Positions 1 through 12,100 of a stretch of 64,000 bases of DNA are shown one piece after another. The translations under genes and the position numbers were made by a program. Under the pieces are notes generated by a model. It was given only the letters and a program-made list of their open reading frames with translations. It had not been told where the DNA came from and ran no database searches. The stretch is from Rhodeus uyekii (Eukaryota; Chordata; Actinopteri; Cypriniformes; Acheilognathidae), in the NCBI GenBank assembly GCA_037043235.1, contig JAWRVZ010000038.1:4490001-4554000 (forward strand). The letters run 5' to 3'. How positions within the stretch are numbered: the stretch's first letter is position 1; every line of letters begins with the position of its first letter.

Positions 1-1214
1 GTTTTCCCTTCACAGACTTAACTGGAACAGAATATCTTACAGAGCACAGAGTGTGTTATTGACCTTCAAAACAAAAGACATGGTTGTATAAACATCTTAT
101 GCTGTTAGTATGAATCTTGGCTATTTTAGTTTATAATCAAATTAAATGGATTTAAAAATTAAATACATTTTTATTCTCTAGAAGCCGAAATAAATGGGAA
201 AATAGTTTTACATCCCCAACAAAATCCCCACACCAGGTATTAGGTTAAAAGTGTCACGTCTACTGGTATAATCACCCATCATTGCATGAAAATATCAAGA
301 TATACACTTTGTTGTTGTTGTTGTAAATAAACCAAAAACAAAACAATTTCCAATTCATTGTAGAATACATGAAATAAGAGGGTAAATCTATTTCACTACA
401 CCAATTAAAATCAAAGGTGGTCTAAATAAAAATAAACAATGAAAGAATAAATAAATCCCATAAAAATCTGTCTTAAGCTTTGAGTTTCTACTGAAAGTGT
501 CATTCATTTAACAGGCAAATAGCATGTACCATCTTAATTGCAGGACATCTTAAAATTTCCTTTTTCAAAACAGAAATAAAAAATGAAACAAATTCAAATA
601 ATCATTTCAATAATTATTTCCACTGAAACAAAATAATTTCACAGTATTCAAACCATGTTAACATTCCAAAATTCAAAATCAAATAATAATGATTTCCTTT
701 AATCAATTTTGTTCTCAGTATCTCAGTTTGTTAAACCTGCTTATGCGTTATGACCAAAATCTAAACCCTTTCATTGTCATTTGGCTCATCAGATACCATT
801 AGGTTTGCTATCTTTCAAATTTGTTATAAGTTGAACAAGAACTGTCAGATTTTCATAATATATTAATTTAAAAGTATTCTTAAATTGATCCAAATTCATA
901 TCTGAATTTTCTGTTCATAACATTCATTTTATTTATTTTCATTTGAATTACTTGTCAAGGTATTTCTCTATCAAATGTTTAGACTTTCTGATCCCACAAA
1001 TATTATCAGCATTGCCTCAAAAACAAAAATATGATATTAACTCAACTCAACCTTGTTTATAAAGCACTTTCAACACCACTATGTGGAAACCGAAGTGCTA
1101 ACCAAATAAAAATTAATGAAAGCATAAATAAAGCATAATACACACTAACAAACGGCAGATTTCAAAATACTTTCAAATGCTATTGAAAACAGATGAGTTT
1201 TTAGCACACTATGA
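1..1214. other. AT-rich region without recognisable genes
   Basis: This stretch is strongly AT-rich. I see no coding exon, no RNA gene and no clear terminal repeat on either strand. It is probably intergenic or intronic sequence upstream of the LINE fragment that follows. Confidence 0.5.
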
Positions 1215-2345
1215 AATAAACCGAGAGTAGAAGAAGATTTATCAGAGAGAGATAGTCTTAGAGCTGCAACAGAGAAGGCCCAATCACCTTTGCATTTTAG
1301 GCGAGATCAAGGAATCATTAGTTGTAATTGATCTTTTGAACGCAGGGACCTATTTGAGTGATGCAGAATGATTAGATCTGAAATATTCTCTGGTTCTAAC
1401 CCATGTAAAGCTTTAAAAACATATAGCAACACTTTATAATGAATTCTGAAACGTATAGGAAGCCATTGTTGTTAGATAAGCACTGGAATGTGTTCTCTCT
1501 CTTCGTAGTTAGAAACCTAGCAGCTGAATTCTGAACGAGCTGCAGGAGAGAGAGAGACCTGACTCACACCCAGATACAGTATAGTAATTCAAACAAAATA
1601 GCATAAAGGCACGCACAATTTTCTCCATGTCATAAAAACAGAGGATAGACTTCAACTTAGATATAGAGCTAAGATGATTAAAACTATTTTTAACAATGCA
1701 TTCATTTGGTGATCAAATTTGAGCTCAGAGTCAAAAATGCCTCCTAGGTTTTTCAAACTATAAAGATTTTTCCCTGAAAGGAATCCCGGGCAGTCAATGA
1801 CATCACAAAGACATCCCTTATTACCAAATAAAATAAACTCAGACTCATTCATCTGGAGAAAATTGTTAGCCAGCACTTAACGTTATCTAAACATTCAAAC
1901 AAAGATTGAATGGATACTTGATAATAAATGTGAGAGTCATTAGCATACAAATTATAATGAATGATATATTTTTCAAAATCACTCCCAAAGGGAGCATATA
2001 GAGGGAGAACAAAACTGGCCCCAAATTGAGCCATGAGGGACCCCATACAAGAGAGGGGTAACGGATGAAAAGAAAGTCCCAGGATTGACTAAAATAAGTC
2101 CTATCTTTTAGATATGAGTAAAATCATTCCAGGGCTAAACCCTCAATGCCAACCAAATCTCAAAGACAATCAATGAAAATCTTATGGTCAACGGTATCAA
2201 ATGATGCAGTTAGATTTAACAGTAATGAAAAACAACTCGTGTGTTGGGCTAGAAACATACTGTAAAAAATCAAAAGGCTCTAATCAAGGTACAAAATCTT
2301 TCACCAAGGGTTTTAAAGGACCACAAACATGTATGTTGAAGTCTC
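1215..2345 (-). mobile_element. Decayed L2/CR1-like LINE fragment (reverse transcriptase part)
   Basis: Read on the minus strand, this segment gives pieces of a non-LTR reverse transcriptase in the expected order. An 'FDTVDH'-like palm segment lies near 2190-2210. A GS-L-PLYA-like segment and the catalytic box follow near 1930-2045; the box reads YAND instead of YADD. An 'NLGGIFDSEL' block lies near 1720-1760. The conserved C-terminal 'FKALHG-LAPEYISDLL ... SLRS' block lies near 1225-1420. Several stops and frameshifts break the frame, so it is a dead copy. L2, CR1 and Rex1 families share these blocks, so the exact family is not settled. Confidence 0.75.
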
Positions 2346-5263
2346 TCAAAATTAAAAAAATATTGTCAAAAGAAGGGACCATAACCAATTAAAGTTCAGA
2401 GAACTCATGTATAAAATCCCCATTCCTGTTTGGAGGTCTATATATTAGGGCAGATAACAGATTTAGATGAATTCAATATTATTAACTGAGTTTCAAACCT
2501 AATTACTCAGTAAGTAAATGTTCTGCCCTTGAGTTTATCTTTGAAAATATTACTTGTGCTTTAATCCCTAAGTCACACAGACAGTCTCATAGCTGCTGTT
2601 TCATTAACCCTTTGTATGAATGGCTGATCTAATGTCATGCATCCTCTTAATGGATGAAAATCAATAAAAACTTTTTATAAGTTAATATCACTCCTTTGAT
2701 CGCCCACCAGCCTTCATAAATGTGAGGGTGCTCTCTGGATAATTTGGAGGGTGACTTTAGCCAATATGTCACACTATCTCTGCCGTCAAGTCTTATAACG
2801 TTTACATGTAATATTCGGATCACACTTAGTTGATAGTATTTAAATTTAGACCCTCAGTTGAATTTAGACAAGGGTTTTAAACCCCATAATGGACGGCTAT
2901 CTTCAGCTTCACAATTTCAACTTACACAATTATTTAAACTAATCCAGAGAATAACTTGAAATTAACATCATAAATGACAAAATTAGTCATATTTACCACT
3001 AGCAGACCGAGCTGGATATACAGTCCAATTAAAGCTCGTCCCATGTTTTGTATCGTCGTTTCATCAGATCCCATCAGAATTATCGGCTTCTGTATAGATT
3101 GTCAATTCACTTAACCCATCTGCAATGATCAAACTATCATTCCAGAGGTTAATGACACATATTCACACTATGGGGACATACAAAACTCACACACACACTC
3201 AGACATGAATACAAATCGCTCATATTCAAGGTTTACTTCTGGTATTTATTCTACAAAGATTTAAGCTTTAAAATCTTCTCTAGGTTTAACTTTTATTCAG
3301 TTTAAAAGTGTGTTTAAAAATGTCTGTTTATACTTAATTTGTTTTTAGAAAAGTTTGCTCGGTTGTTTTAGTTCCTTTATCAGTTTGATAACAGAGTGTC
3401 ATACCCAGCCTCCACTCACAATCTCTCTCTCAGTCAACAGTTTTCCTCAGCAGTCTAAGACTGTAACTTTTTGGCAGAATGCAATAGTAAATTATTTGCC
3501 ATTTAGAAACCATAATCATTCACAAATTTCTTAAATGTAAATATGTAACTCTCAATTAGACCCATTTTGATAATCTCAAATAAAGTATGCTAGGAGCATT
3601 ACTAAGTTTACTTTTAGTTTAAAAATTCACTTAACCTTTGTTATCCAGACCATCTCTTTAATTTGTAAAAAACGCTCTTCATCTTTAGTCACCACCATGT
3701 CTAACGACCTGCAGGAGTGAAGACTATGATAGAGACATATTAGTTCAATTTCTATTAATTTTCAGTTCTTTCCCATAAGCCAACAAAAAAAAAATAATAA
3801 TAATAATGTTCTTGATATTATAAAGTTTTGTTATGGTCTCCACAACAACTAAAGGTCAATCACATCATGTTCTCAGCCAGCTCTTGAAAGCACATTCCCA
3901 TCATCTCTTTATAAACAACCTCTTCAGGGACTCCCCCTGGCATCTTCTACAAGTTGGGGACACTTGTCAAGGAATGCGGTTGCAGTGATCTGGTATGGAG
4001 GAACTCAGTTTTGGGGCAGACTTCTGCAATTTAACAGGTCCCCCCTCTGAAGGATGCTACTAGCCAACCACAGACATCCTCTCAACTCTCATCCAGTTGT
4101 CACAGAAAACATCTCCATTCCCCTGTTTTTGGGTAGATGCCCAGGAGCGGCGGCGAAAGCCTGCCTTAGGTTGTCCCTCTATGTGGCCATTAGGGGATCT
4201 TACCCGTCTTTGGCATTCGCCCTCGTGCTCACTGTCCCGCCATTTGCGGATCTTCGAGTTTTCTTCAGGTTCAGGTATTCTCTGGAGCTTAGGGAAGGTG
4301 CATTCAAGAACCACCAGAGTTATTTCGACTGCCTGATAGTGTTCAAAACAGGGAGACCAGTTAATAACAGCAGTATGTTATCAGTAAAACCCATTAACAT
4401 ATTCAAAACAACAGCATAGCTTATTCTCTGTGTTTAATCTCAGCATCGCTATCACCATTGTCTACTCCATCAGCCTTGTACCATGGTGGAGACTAAGATG
4501 AGACAAAAACAAAAATTACTGGTCATAACAATTTAATCAAACAATTTAATCTCCCTTTTATAATCAGGTCTTAATTTTTATTTAACTTATTTAAATTTAT
4601 TTTAAAACTCCTCTTTAAAGGCATTTGTTGAAAGTTTTAACAACAAATTTAATGTGCACAATCATAAATGTGGAACTTTTAAAAGTTTTGAACTGCCTGT
4701 AGCATGATTTCCTTTAACTTCTCTGTGTCTATGATTTTCACTGGAACATTTCCTGTAAATTGTTTATCACTGACGACACAGACTGAGATAACAGCATTTA
4801 GCTGACTGAAAGAGAGAGAGAAAACTCTGGACTGGATTCAAGGACTGGAACACTGCATTTTTGTAAACATTTAACATTTATCTACTTTATTGTGACTCTG
4901 GCCTGCTTCAGAAATCTTTGCCCAAAAACTACGTTTCCAAAGAATTATAATTTTTATAGTTGTCTTTTTGCGAATTACATATTACTGAAACTCCCATCTT
5001 TTGAAGTCATTGTCTGTAATTTGACGTAATTTATCCTTATCCATTCACTATAAAACTTCTCATTACAAATCTTTCTTTCAAAAGAATCCCTTAAGACTTT
5101 AATCTTATTTTTGTTCTTTTCCAGACGAAAACGTAAATGTTGGTATTTTAGACACTGATCTTCTTTTCAAATCTAAACACCAGAAATGTCACTTTATCAC
5201 ATCTAGCAGACATTTATATCGTTCAAGCTCTTTCTTTGCTCACACTTTCCAATCAAATTAAAA
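2346..5263. other. Repeat-rich, unclassified sequence
   Basis: No exon of the neighbouring genes can be placed here. A GC-richer island at about 4040-4320 has open frames on both strands (for example 84 residues on the minus strand), but I recognise no family in them. A run of guanines on the minus strand near 4037-4050 looks like a polypurine tract, which would fit the end of an LTR element. The rest is AT-rich and unassigned. Confidence 0.35.
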
Positions 5264-5740
5264 CTAGGAGCATTTTCTTACTGAGCTCTGCAATTTTGCT
5301 TTTGAAGAGCAAAGCTGTGTACAGCCTTTAATATCTTCTCTTCAACGTTTCATTATTTTATCATGTCTTCCAACCTTATTTTTACAATCAGAATTAAAAA
5401 CACAGACTGACCAAATTTACTTTGAGAAGCGGAGCTGTTTACAGCATTAAATCTCTTCTCTGTTTCATTATTTTATCATGGTTTCCAACCTTGTTTTTAC
5501 ACTCAGAATTAAAAACACAGACTTCTAGCAGACATTTTCCTACTGAGCTCTGAAAATTCACTTTGAGAAGCAGCGCTGTTTACAGCATTTTAATCTCTTC
5601 TGTTTCATTATTTTATCATGACTTCCAACCTTGTTTTTACACTCAGAATTAAAAACACAGACTAACCATTTTCCTCCTGAGCTCTGAAAATTCACTTTGA
5701 GAAGCAACGCTGTTTACAGCATTTTCTCTTCTGCTTACTT
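5264..5740. repeat. Tandem repeat, about 120-141 bp period, four copies
   Basis: The motif 'ctttgagaagc...gctgtttacagc' recurs at about 5300, 5421, 5562 and 5696. Each copy is followed by a 'tcattattttatcatg.cttccaacctt' segment and 'cagaattaaaaacacagact'. The spacing varies (121, 141 and 134 bp) because of small indels, and the copies differ by substitutions, so the array is not freshly made. Confidence 0.85.
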
Positions 5741-5950
5741 AACTAATCAGTAATAATCAGACTACTCAGTTATTGTTAGCCATATTTTAGTCAAAGTTAA
5801 TACTCACCTGAAGTCATGGTAGGAAGAGATGGAGGCGGCGATCTTTGAATAACACAGCTGTGGCTTCTGCGTGATGAAACCACAAAGTATACTACAAAAA
5901 CACCAAGTCACATATCCTGATCCAAACCAATTCGGGTCACAAAATTTTTA

Positions 5951-6450
5951 CTTTTGTCGGAATCGTTCCAGATGCATCCCTGGTAAACAAATTAGTTATA
6001 TATATATTTATTTATTTAATAACTAACTAATGGTTTAGTCCCTAACTGCCTGATTCCCTAACTTCGGGGCGCCCCTGTCTGAACTGGAAGAGATCAAGTC
6101 AGGTTCATGGTGCCACTGAACCGAATGAAACCGGGACTCTAACCCGTGTTCCGGAACCAGGAATCTAACCTGTGTTCTTCTCCAGTGTCTTACACTCCCG
6201 TCAGCGACTTACTGTCCCCTTAAAGTGCGTCTCGGCGATGCCTTCCGCTTACCTGGAATCTAACCAGTGTTACGGATACCAGCGACTATTACACCATCAA
6301 AAACCATATAATCTTTAAAATCATAAGGCTGGCATAATTACGTGTACCCCCTGGACTCTAACCAGCGTCGGTACTCCCCACTCACGTCTGAGTGAAGCTT
6401 TCCCGATCCCCTTTCCAGTCTCTTCCAGTTAGACAGCCCTAACACTTTCT
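5951..6450 (-). mobile_element. Possible minus-strand LTR and leader
   Basis: On the minus strand there is an AATAAATAAA polyadenylation-like signal near 6005-6025. About 50 bp further on comes 'ccgaca', then 'ttttgtgacccgaattgg', which resembles the leader or primer-binding region downstream of many LTRs. I found no matching second LTR in the window and no gag or pol ORF. A solo or broken LTR is a guess. Confidence 0.25.
6135..6372 (-). repeat. Four dispersed copies of a GGTTAGAnTCC motif
   Basis: On the plus strand the motif reads 'gg(a)(a/c)tctaacc(a/c/t)g(t/c)gt' and starts at about 6135, 6162, 6255 and 6353. Each copy sits in a small palindrome such as 'cctggaatctaaccagtg'. On the minus strand the core resembles the tRNA T-arm/B box (GGTTCGAnTCC), but with A in place of the nearly invariant C. 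No complete tRNA cloverleaf could be built around any copy. Confidence 0.5.
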
Positions 6451-6624
6451 ACCTTGTTTGTTGTTCGACCAGGGATGTCATCGAAGAATGAATTGCCCGC
6501 GCACTCTCCACCATTAACTGTAGGGGAATTTACAGTTAAGACCCGAGGACCAGATATGTTGAATGAAGACCAGGAGTCAGAAGTGCAGTCAATAGAAGAA
6601 ATTTTAGTGAAGTTTAGTTTGCAG

Positions 6625-7262
6625 TTTCATCAGCAGAAGCCAGCTTCAGGTCTCACAAGGAGTTCGTAGGCCGCCCCAAATACAATAACATTGTTACAGC
6701 AATTATACTCTAACAGAGGGTGCTAACTACGTCAATGATGACGTTTAAATGATTCTGATTGGTTAAGAAAGAAAGAAAGAAAGAAAAACAAAACTAGTAA
6801 TTTTCCACACAAGAGCATATGAAGCATATCTTCGTTGATCACGTGGTTGACGGGTTCGTGACGTGGCTTGTCGAGAACAACAAGTTTTCTGGTGCCAGTT
6901 AATCACCTCACCAATACTGACCATATTAACACACACATACAGCTTCTCCAAGGCTGAACTCGGCTCAGGCTCCAACTATAAACCAAAACATTCTGATAAC
7001 ATTCTCTATCTGTTGAGAAGAGCTGACAATATTCATCCTTGCTCGATGGAAAAACACAGAAGAGTAAAGAAAGGTTTTAATTAATAAAAATCCCTAACTT
7101 GATTATAAATCACTCTTTACAAATCATTCAAATAAGAAAGGGAAAAGAACATATGAAAAATAAGACAAAGAAACATATGAAAATTAAGACAAAGAAAATA
7201 ATATAGGTACAAATAAGAAAAATGAAAGAATATATATATACAAGCGGCAATGGATATCCGAA
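6625..7262 (+). repeat. Interspersed repeat, copy 1 (inverted relative to 49990-50612)
   Basis: This segment matches the reverse complement of about 49990-50612 along most of its length. Shared landmarks include the 'gaagccagcttcaggtct' end, 'gttacagcaattatactcta', the 'ggtgccagttaatcacctca' stretch, and the end 'caagcggcaatggatatccg'. It includes a (GAAA)n run at about 6766-6788. The element class is unclear; an LTR or non-autonomous element is possible. Its right edge abuts the start of the gene-1 repeat unit. Confidence 0.75.
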
Positions 7263-7415
7263 TAGTATCCTTCAATACCCTCAAATGACACGCAAAAAGT
7301 ACTTGTGATACTCTGTTTTATAGTCAAATCGCTTCTAAACTCATTTTATATAATCTTCTACTCTAAACATCTTTGCCTGAATGTCTTTTGACACCAAGAT
7401 ATTTTTCACTCACAG

Positions 7416-9168
7416 GAACCTCCACCTGTAGTGCCTCTGGTGACCCCCATTACACCACCTTTGATAACCGGCGGTACGACTTCATGGGAAACTGTTCTTA
7501 CCTGATGTCTGAACCTTGTAACAACACAGATCTGCCTTACTTCGCTGTATACACAGACAACGAGAATCGCTACAACAATCCTCATATCAGCTATGTAAAA
7601 GCAGTTCATGTCCATGTGCTGGGAGTGATAGTGTCCATTCTGAAAGGAGGAACTGTGCGGGTGAGCGAACGAACATTCATTTCAATATTACTACTAGTAT
7701 AGATATATTGGATACATTTTATTTAGAGGCACGTTCAAATGGACATTGTTTTCTGTCTTTTCTCAGGTCAATGGAACCAATGTAAATATTCCTTTGAGTC
7801 CTGTCAGTGGTGTTGACATCTTTATGTCTGGCAAGCACTACACAGTGGCCATGAACTTTGGAGTTACTGTACGTTACGATGGAAACCACTTTATGGACAT
7901 TAAAGTTATCAAGGAGTGAGTATGGTTCTTCTGAAAGTCTTTTTAATGACAGCAATTATAACTTGATTTGCTTTTAAATGTCTCTACATGCTTGTGATCA
8001 TGTCACAGCTATGAAGACAAACTCTGTGGACTGTGTGGGGACTACAACGGAGACCCTACTGATGACTTCCAGACCCCGACTGGTGAACTGGTCCAAAGCC
8101 CCAATGACTTTGGCCACAGCTGGAACAAAGACCCTGAGTAAGCCAATTCACATACTCTTAGAAGACTCATCGACAATATTTTATCTATTAAATCATATCA
8201 TGGGTAACTTAAATTTGATTCTGCCTTCCAGGTGTAACAAGCCAGAGGTCGACCCAACCCCAGGATGTTCAGATGCTGAGCAGGACTTGTATGAAGGGCC
8301 TGCTTACTGTGGGATCATACTGAACACCAATGGCCCATTTGCTGCTTGCCATCCAAAAGTCAATCCCAATGTGAGTGAAAGCAAATCAGATTATTTGTAA
8401 TGTTGTAGTGTATAATTTTAACCATATAAAAGATGCTTACAAATCTTAACCCTGTGTGTATAGGGTTTCTTCCAAGACTGTTTGTTTGATGTGTGTGAGC
8501 TGGATGGAGCTCATTCTGCATTGTGTGAAGCAATAGAGTCGTACGTCAATGAATGTCAGGACCGTGGCGTCACAATTGGGCCCTGGAGAAACAGCACCTT
8601 CTGTCGTATGTCTGAAAAATACATATTCCTCGACCATAAACTCTAAAACAAAACATTCTGACATCAATGGGTTGTACTATTTCTCATAATGTCAGAGTGA
8701 AGGTCCAAATTTATGTTTAGCACTAACACACTTTCTTCCTCTCCAGCTCTGAAATGCCCACCCAACAGTCACTTTGAATCATGTGCCCCAATTTGCCAAC
8801 CTTCCTGTAACGCAATTCCACCAAATCAGTGCACTGGTCCTTGTTCTGAAGGATGTGTTTGTGACCCTGGATACATCCTCAGTGCTGGCCAGTGCGTGAA
8901 AGAAGACGCATGTGGCTGCAGCCATAATGGACATTATTATCAGGTGAGGTAACTGGATGGGATAGAGATGATTTGTTATAGTTTTTTTTCATCAAACTAA
9001 CATGATATTGTTTCTCTGCATGGCTTTAGCCAGGTGAAGAGTTCTACACCAAGGACTGTGAGCAACTGTGTAAGTGTGACCCCCCATCCGTCACCTGTAA
9101 CGCCACTAACTGTCCACCAATGGAACAATGTGGAGTACAGGATGGCGTAATTGGGTGTTACCCAGAAG
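7416..9168 (+). CDS. zan: Unit 1, module A: VWD-C8-TIL-TILa
   Basis: Exons are 7416-7660, 7767-7915, 8009-8137, 8232-8370, 8464-8605, 8747-8943 and 9030-9168 (1,140 bp, 380 codons). The first three carry the VWD domain, with SGDPHYTTFD near the start and LCGLCGDYNGD near its end. Exons 4 and 5 carry C8, exon 6 the TIL domain (CPPNSHFESC start), and exon 7 the TILa/VWC-like domain. The module begins and ends in phase 1. It is the first recognisable exon set of the gene in this window. The DNA immediately upstream of about 7262 is repeat, not a previous module. Confidence 0.9.
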
Positions 9169-12100
9169 GTGAGTACCATAGTTAGGTAAACTCAGTAAGT
9201 GCATTTCCATTCACTTTTCATCCATTCATCCAATTTGAATCAGGCTAAAGCAATCATTTGTCTTTTTTTTTTATAAATGTCTGACATGACACGATACTAG
9301 ACCAGTTTTTGCAATTTTGAACTAACTACTTAAAAAAAAATTATCTCAGCTTTTTCCTGCATTCATATGCAATAATAACACAACAACTGACCTCATCTTT
9401 GTGACTCTGAAAGACAGATGCTGTTTGTAATTAATCCTTCTTAATCGTTGATTACGTATTGCATCGTCTATAGTTGGCTCAGGAATTGGAGACTGTAGTT
9501 TGACTATGTGTGTGAACTTACTTTTTATAATAACATACCATTGGAGTAAGATGTTGTATTACATGCAAACAGATTATAACATCACAAACTTTTCATTCCA
9601 ACAATATACAGTTGCACTTTACGCAAACTTCAGAGCTTAATTTTTTTTTATGTATTTAAAACTACTTAATCATTCTCTTATTGCAATCCCCCAGGATCTC
9701 AAGATTGTATTATCTCTGGTGACCCTCATTATAACACCTTTGATGGCAAATACTACAGCTTCATGGGCACTTGTACCTACACTCTGGCCCGCACCTGTAA
9801 AAACAACACTGGTAAGCAATTTCCAAGACAGGGTCCAAAGATCCAAAACTAGCAAAGAGTTTACAGTGATTTGGTCATCAGTAGGTGTAATGGGATAACA
9901 AATAATCCTGACATTCTTAATCTTGATTAAATGTACATGAAATGATCCCAAAATTAGCTTAAAATTAGGTTTAAATATGAATCTAAGTGTACAGCTTTAA
10001 AATAACCTCTCTTTCCTCTCTCCTGGGTCTGCAGGTCCCTGGTTCTCCATTGAGGCGAAGAATGAAGAGAGAGGAGTTTCTGGTGTTTCTTACCTGAGGA
10101 AACTGTACGTGACTGTTGATGGCATCACCGTAACAATGATGAAAAACAGGAGAACTCTGGTCAGTATCCACAGCAGCCGCCATCATTAAACCGCCACTAA
10201 AATCATTTTGTAATCTTGAGATAAAGAATTGAGGTTTTAATTCAATGACCAAAATACATTTTAGTTTTCTGACCATCTTTAACATCAATCTCTGTTTTAT
10301 ACGTACAGGTAAATGGACTCAAGGTGTCCTTCCCCCACTCCCCATCTCCGCTCATTTCTCTGTCTCTTGCTGGCCAATATGTAATCCTCACAACTCCATT
10401 CGGCCTGGAGGTGCAGTGGGACGGCAACCATTACGCCAAGATCTCTGTTCCCAGGTACTGAAACTCTGAACACAGCCTCATTGGAATACATTCACAGTAC
10501 ATCACTCTGACCTGAAGTATTTGTCAGGAAACACTAAGAATCACCATGATTGTTAAGGGTTATAGGACTTGAGTAAATCCTGCAAAAAAACAAAACAAAA
10601 CAGTGTCTCTAGGGAAATGAACATCTTTACATTAATCTCTATTTGTTCCTCTCTTACTCATTTTATCAGTTCCTACTATGAGCAGATGTGTGGCCTGTGC
10701 GGGGACTACGATGGAAACCCCAACAATGACTTCAGTAAGCCAGATGGCTCCCAAGCCGACAGCTCAAATCAGTTTGGAGACAGCTGGCAAACTGATGAGG
10801 ATGAGGATGCAACGTCAGTACCCCTTACTCTTCTTCATTTGATCAACTGCACAGGCAGCACAATGTTTTGAGGATTAGATCCACTTCATATGTTCAATGA
10901 TAATGTTGTGTTTTCAGGTGTAAGCCTGACCCCGGACCTCAACCACCTTGCGATCCTGTGCTGGAGGGTGTGGTTTCAAACCCAGAGAACTGTGGAAGAA
11001 TAACTGACACAAATGGAGCTTTTAGGTTAGGACTTGCTAAACTATGAAATCTGCAAATACTGCTAAAAACCATGTTAAAAAACTTTTAGTGCTTAAATAT
11101 TCTACACTTTCTCTTTCTTTTGCTCCTCACAGGGACTGTATAAATGTGGTGGACCCGTCGCCTTTCTTCCAGAGCTGTGTGTTTGATATGTGTCGTTATG
11201 AAGGGCTGCAGCAAGTCCTTTGTGACCAGCTTCAAGCTTACACCGATGCTTGCCTGAGTGCAGGTGCACCTGTCCATCAGTGGAGGGAGCCAGACTTCTG
11301 CCGTGAGTCATACTCTCATGAACATTACATCACATGGCACAAAGAGTATAAAGTTTTAAACATATAATAAAGCAGTAAAATTTGAAGACTTACATCCATG
11401 AAAGAATAACATTTCGTATTCCCAGTGACAAGTCTGCTTTAAGCTTTCTCTAAAGCACAGTATAAATTATTGAAATAGAGTTCAGGAAATTGGAAGAAGA
11501 CAGCTAGAGTTGATTGCCTGCGTTGGCTTTAGTCTCTCTGCTTTTATTATTTATTAGACTTCTAATAAAGGAATGCCGTCACTGAGGGAAGAGGACATGG
11601 GATTGGGAATCTACCTACTCCACACTGCATCCCCATTTCAGCCCTAATTTCCCAGTCATTTACTGATGCTTTCCCCCTTTTCCCACAGCTCTGGTATGTC
11701 CTCCAAACAGCCATTACTCCATCTGTGTGAGCTCCTGTCCAGAGACTTGTCTGGGTATCAATGGACCACCGGGTTGCAGTGAGAAGTGTGTAGAGGGCTG
11801 TGAGTGCGACTCTGGCTTCATCCTGAGTGACAACCAGTGTGTTCCTGTTAAAGACTGCGGCTGTGTGGACCCCTCCGGCTCCTACCACCCAGTGAGTTCA
11901 AATCCAGGGCCGACCCGTGTGGTTCTGAGGCCATGGACGAGATAAAGAAAATTAGACCCACTCATGTAAAAGTAATCAACTTTCAATATTCATGAAACCA
12001 CTGTAAAATTGACCCATATTTCTATCAACGTGGCCATGTTTAGGTGAATGAGAGCTGGTATCTGGAGGGCTGTAAGCAGAAGTGTACATGTGAGGGTGGA

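Noticed and set aside
4054..4419. 121-residue plus-strand frame and an 84-residue minus-strand frame
   Set aside because: No recognisable domain, and no splice partners with either gene. Kept only as part of unclassified repeat-rich sequence.
6135..6372. tRNA genes on the minus strand
   Set aside because: Only T-arm-like pieces are present; no acceptor stem, D-arm or anticodon arm could be fitted.
6454..6669. 71-residue frame starting FVVRPGMSSKNELP
   Set aside because: It looks like it might be a gag fragment, but it runs into the interspersed repeat and has no supporting neighbours.
7406..7615. Minus-strand 69-residue frame repeated in units 1, 2 and 3
   Set aside because: Exact antisense shadow of the VWD exon; repetition only reflects the tandem duplication.
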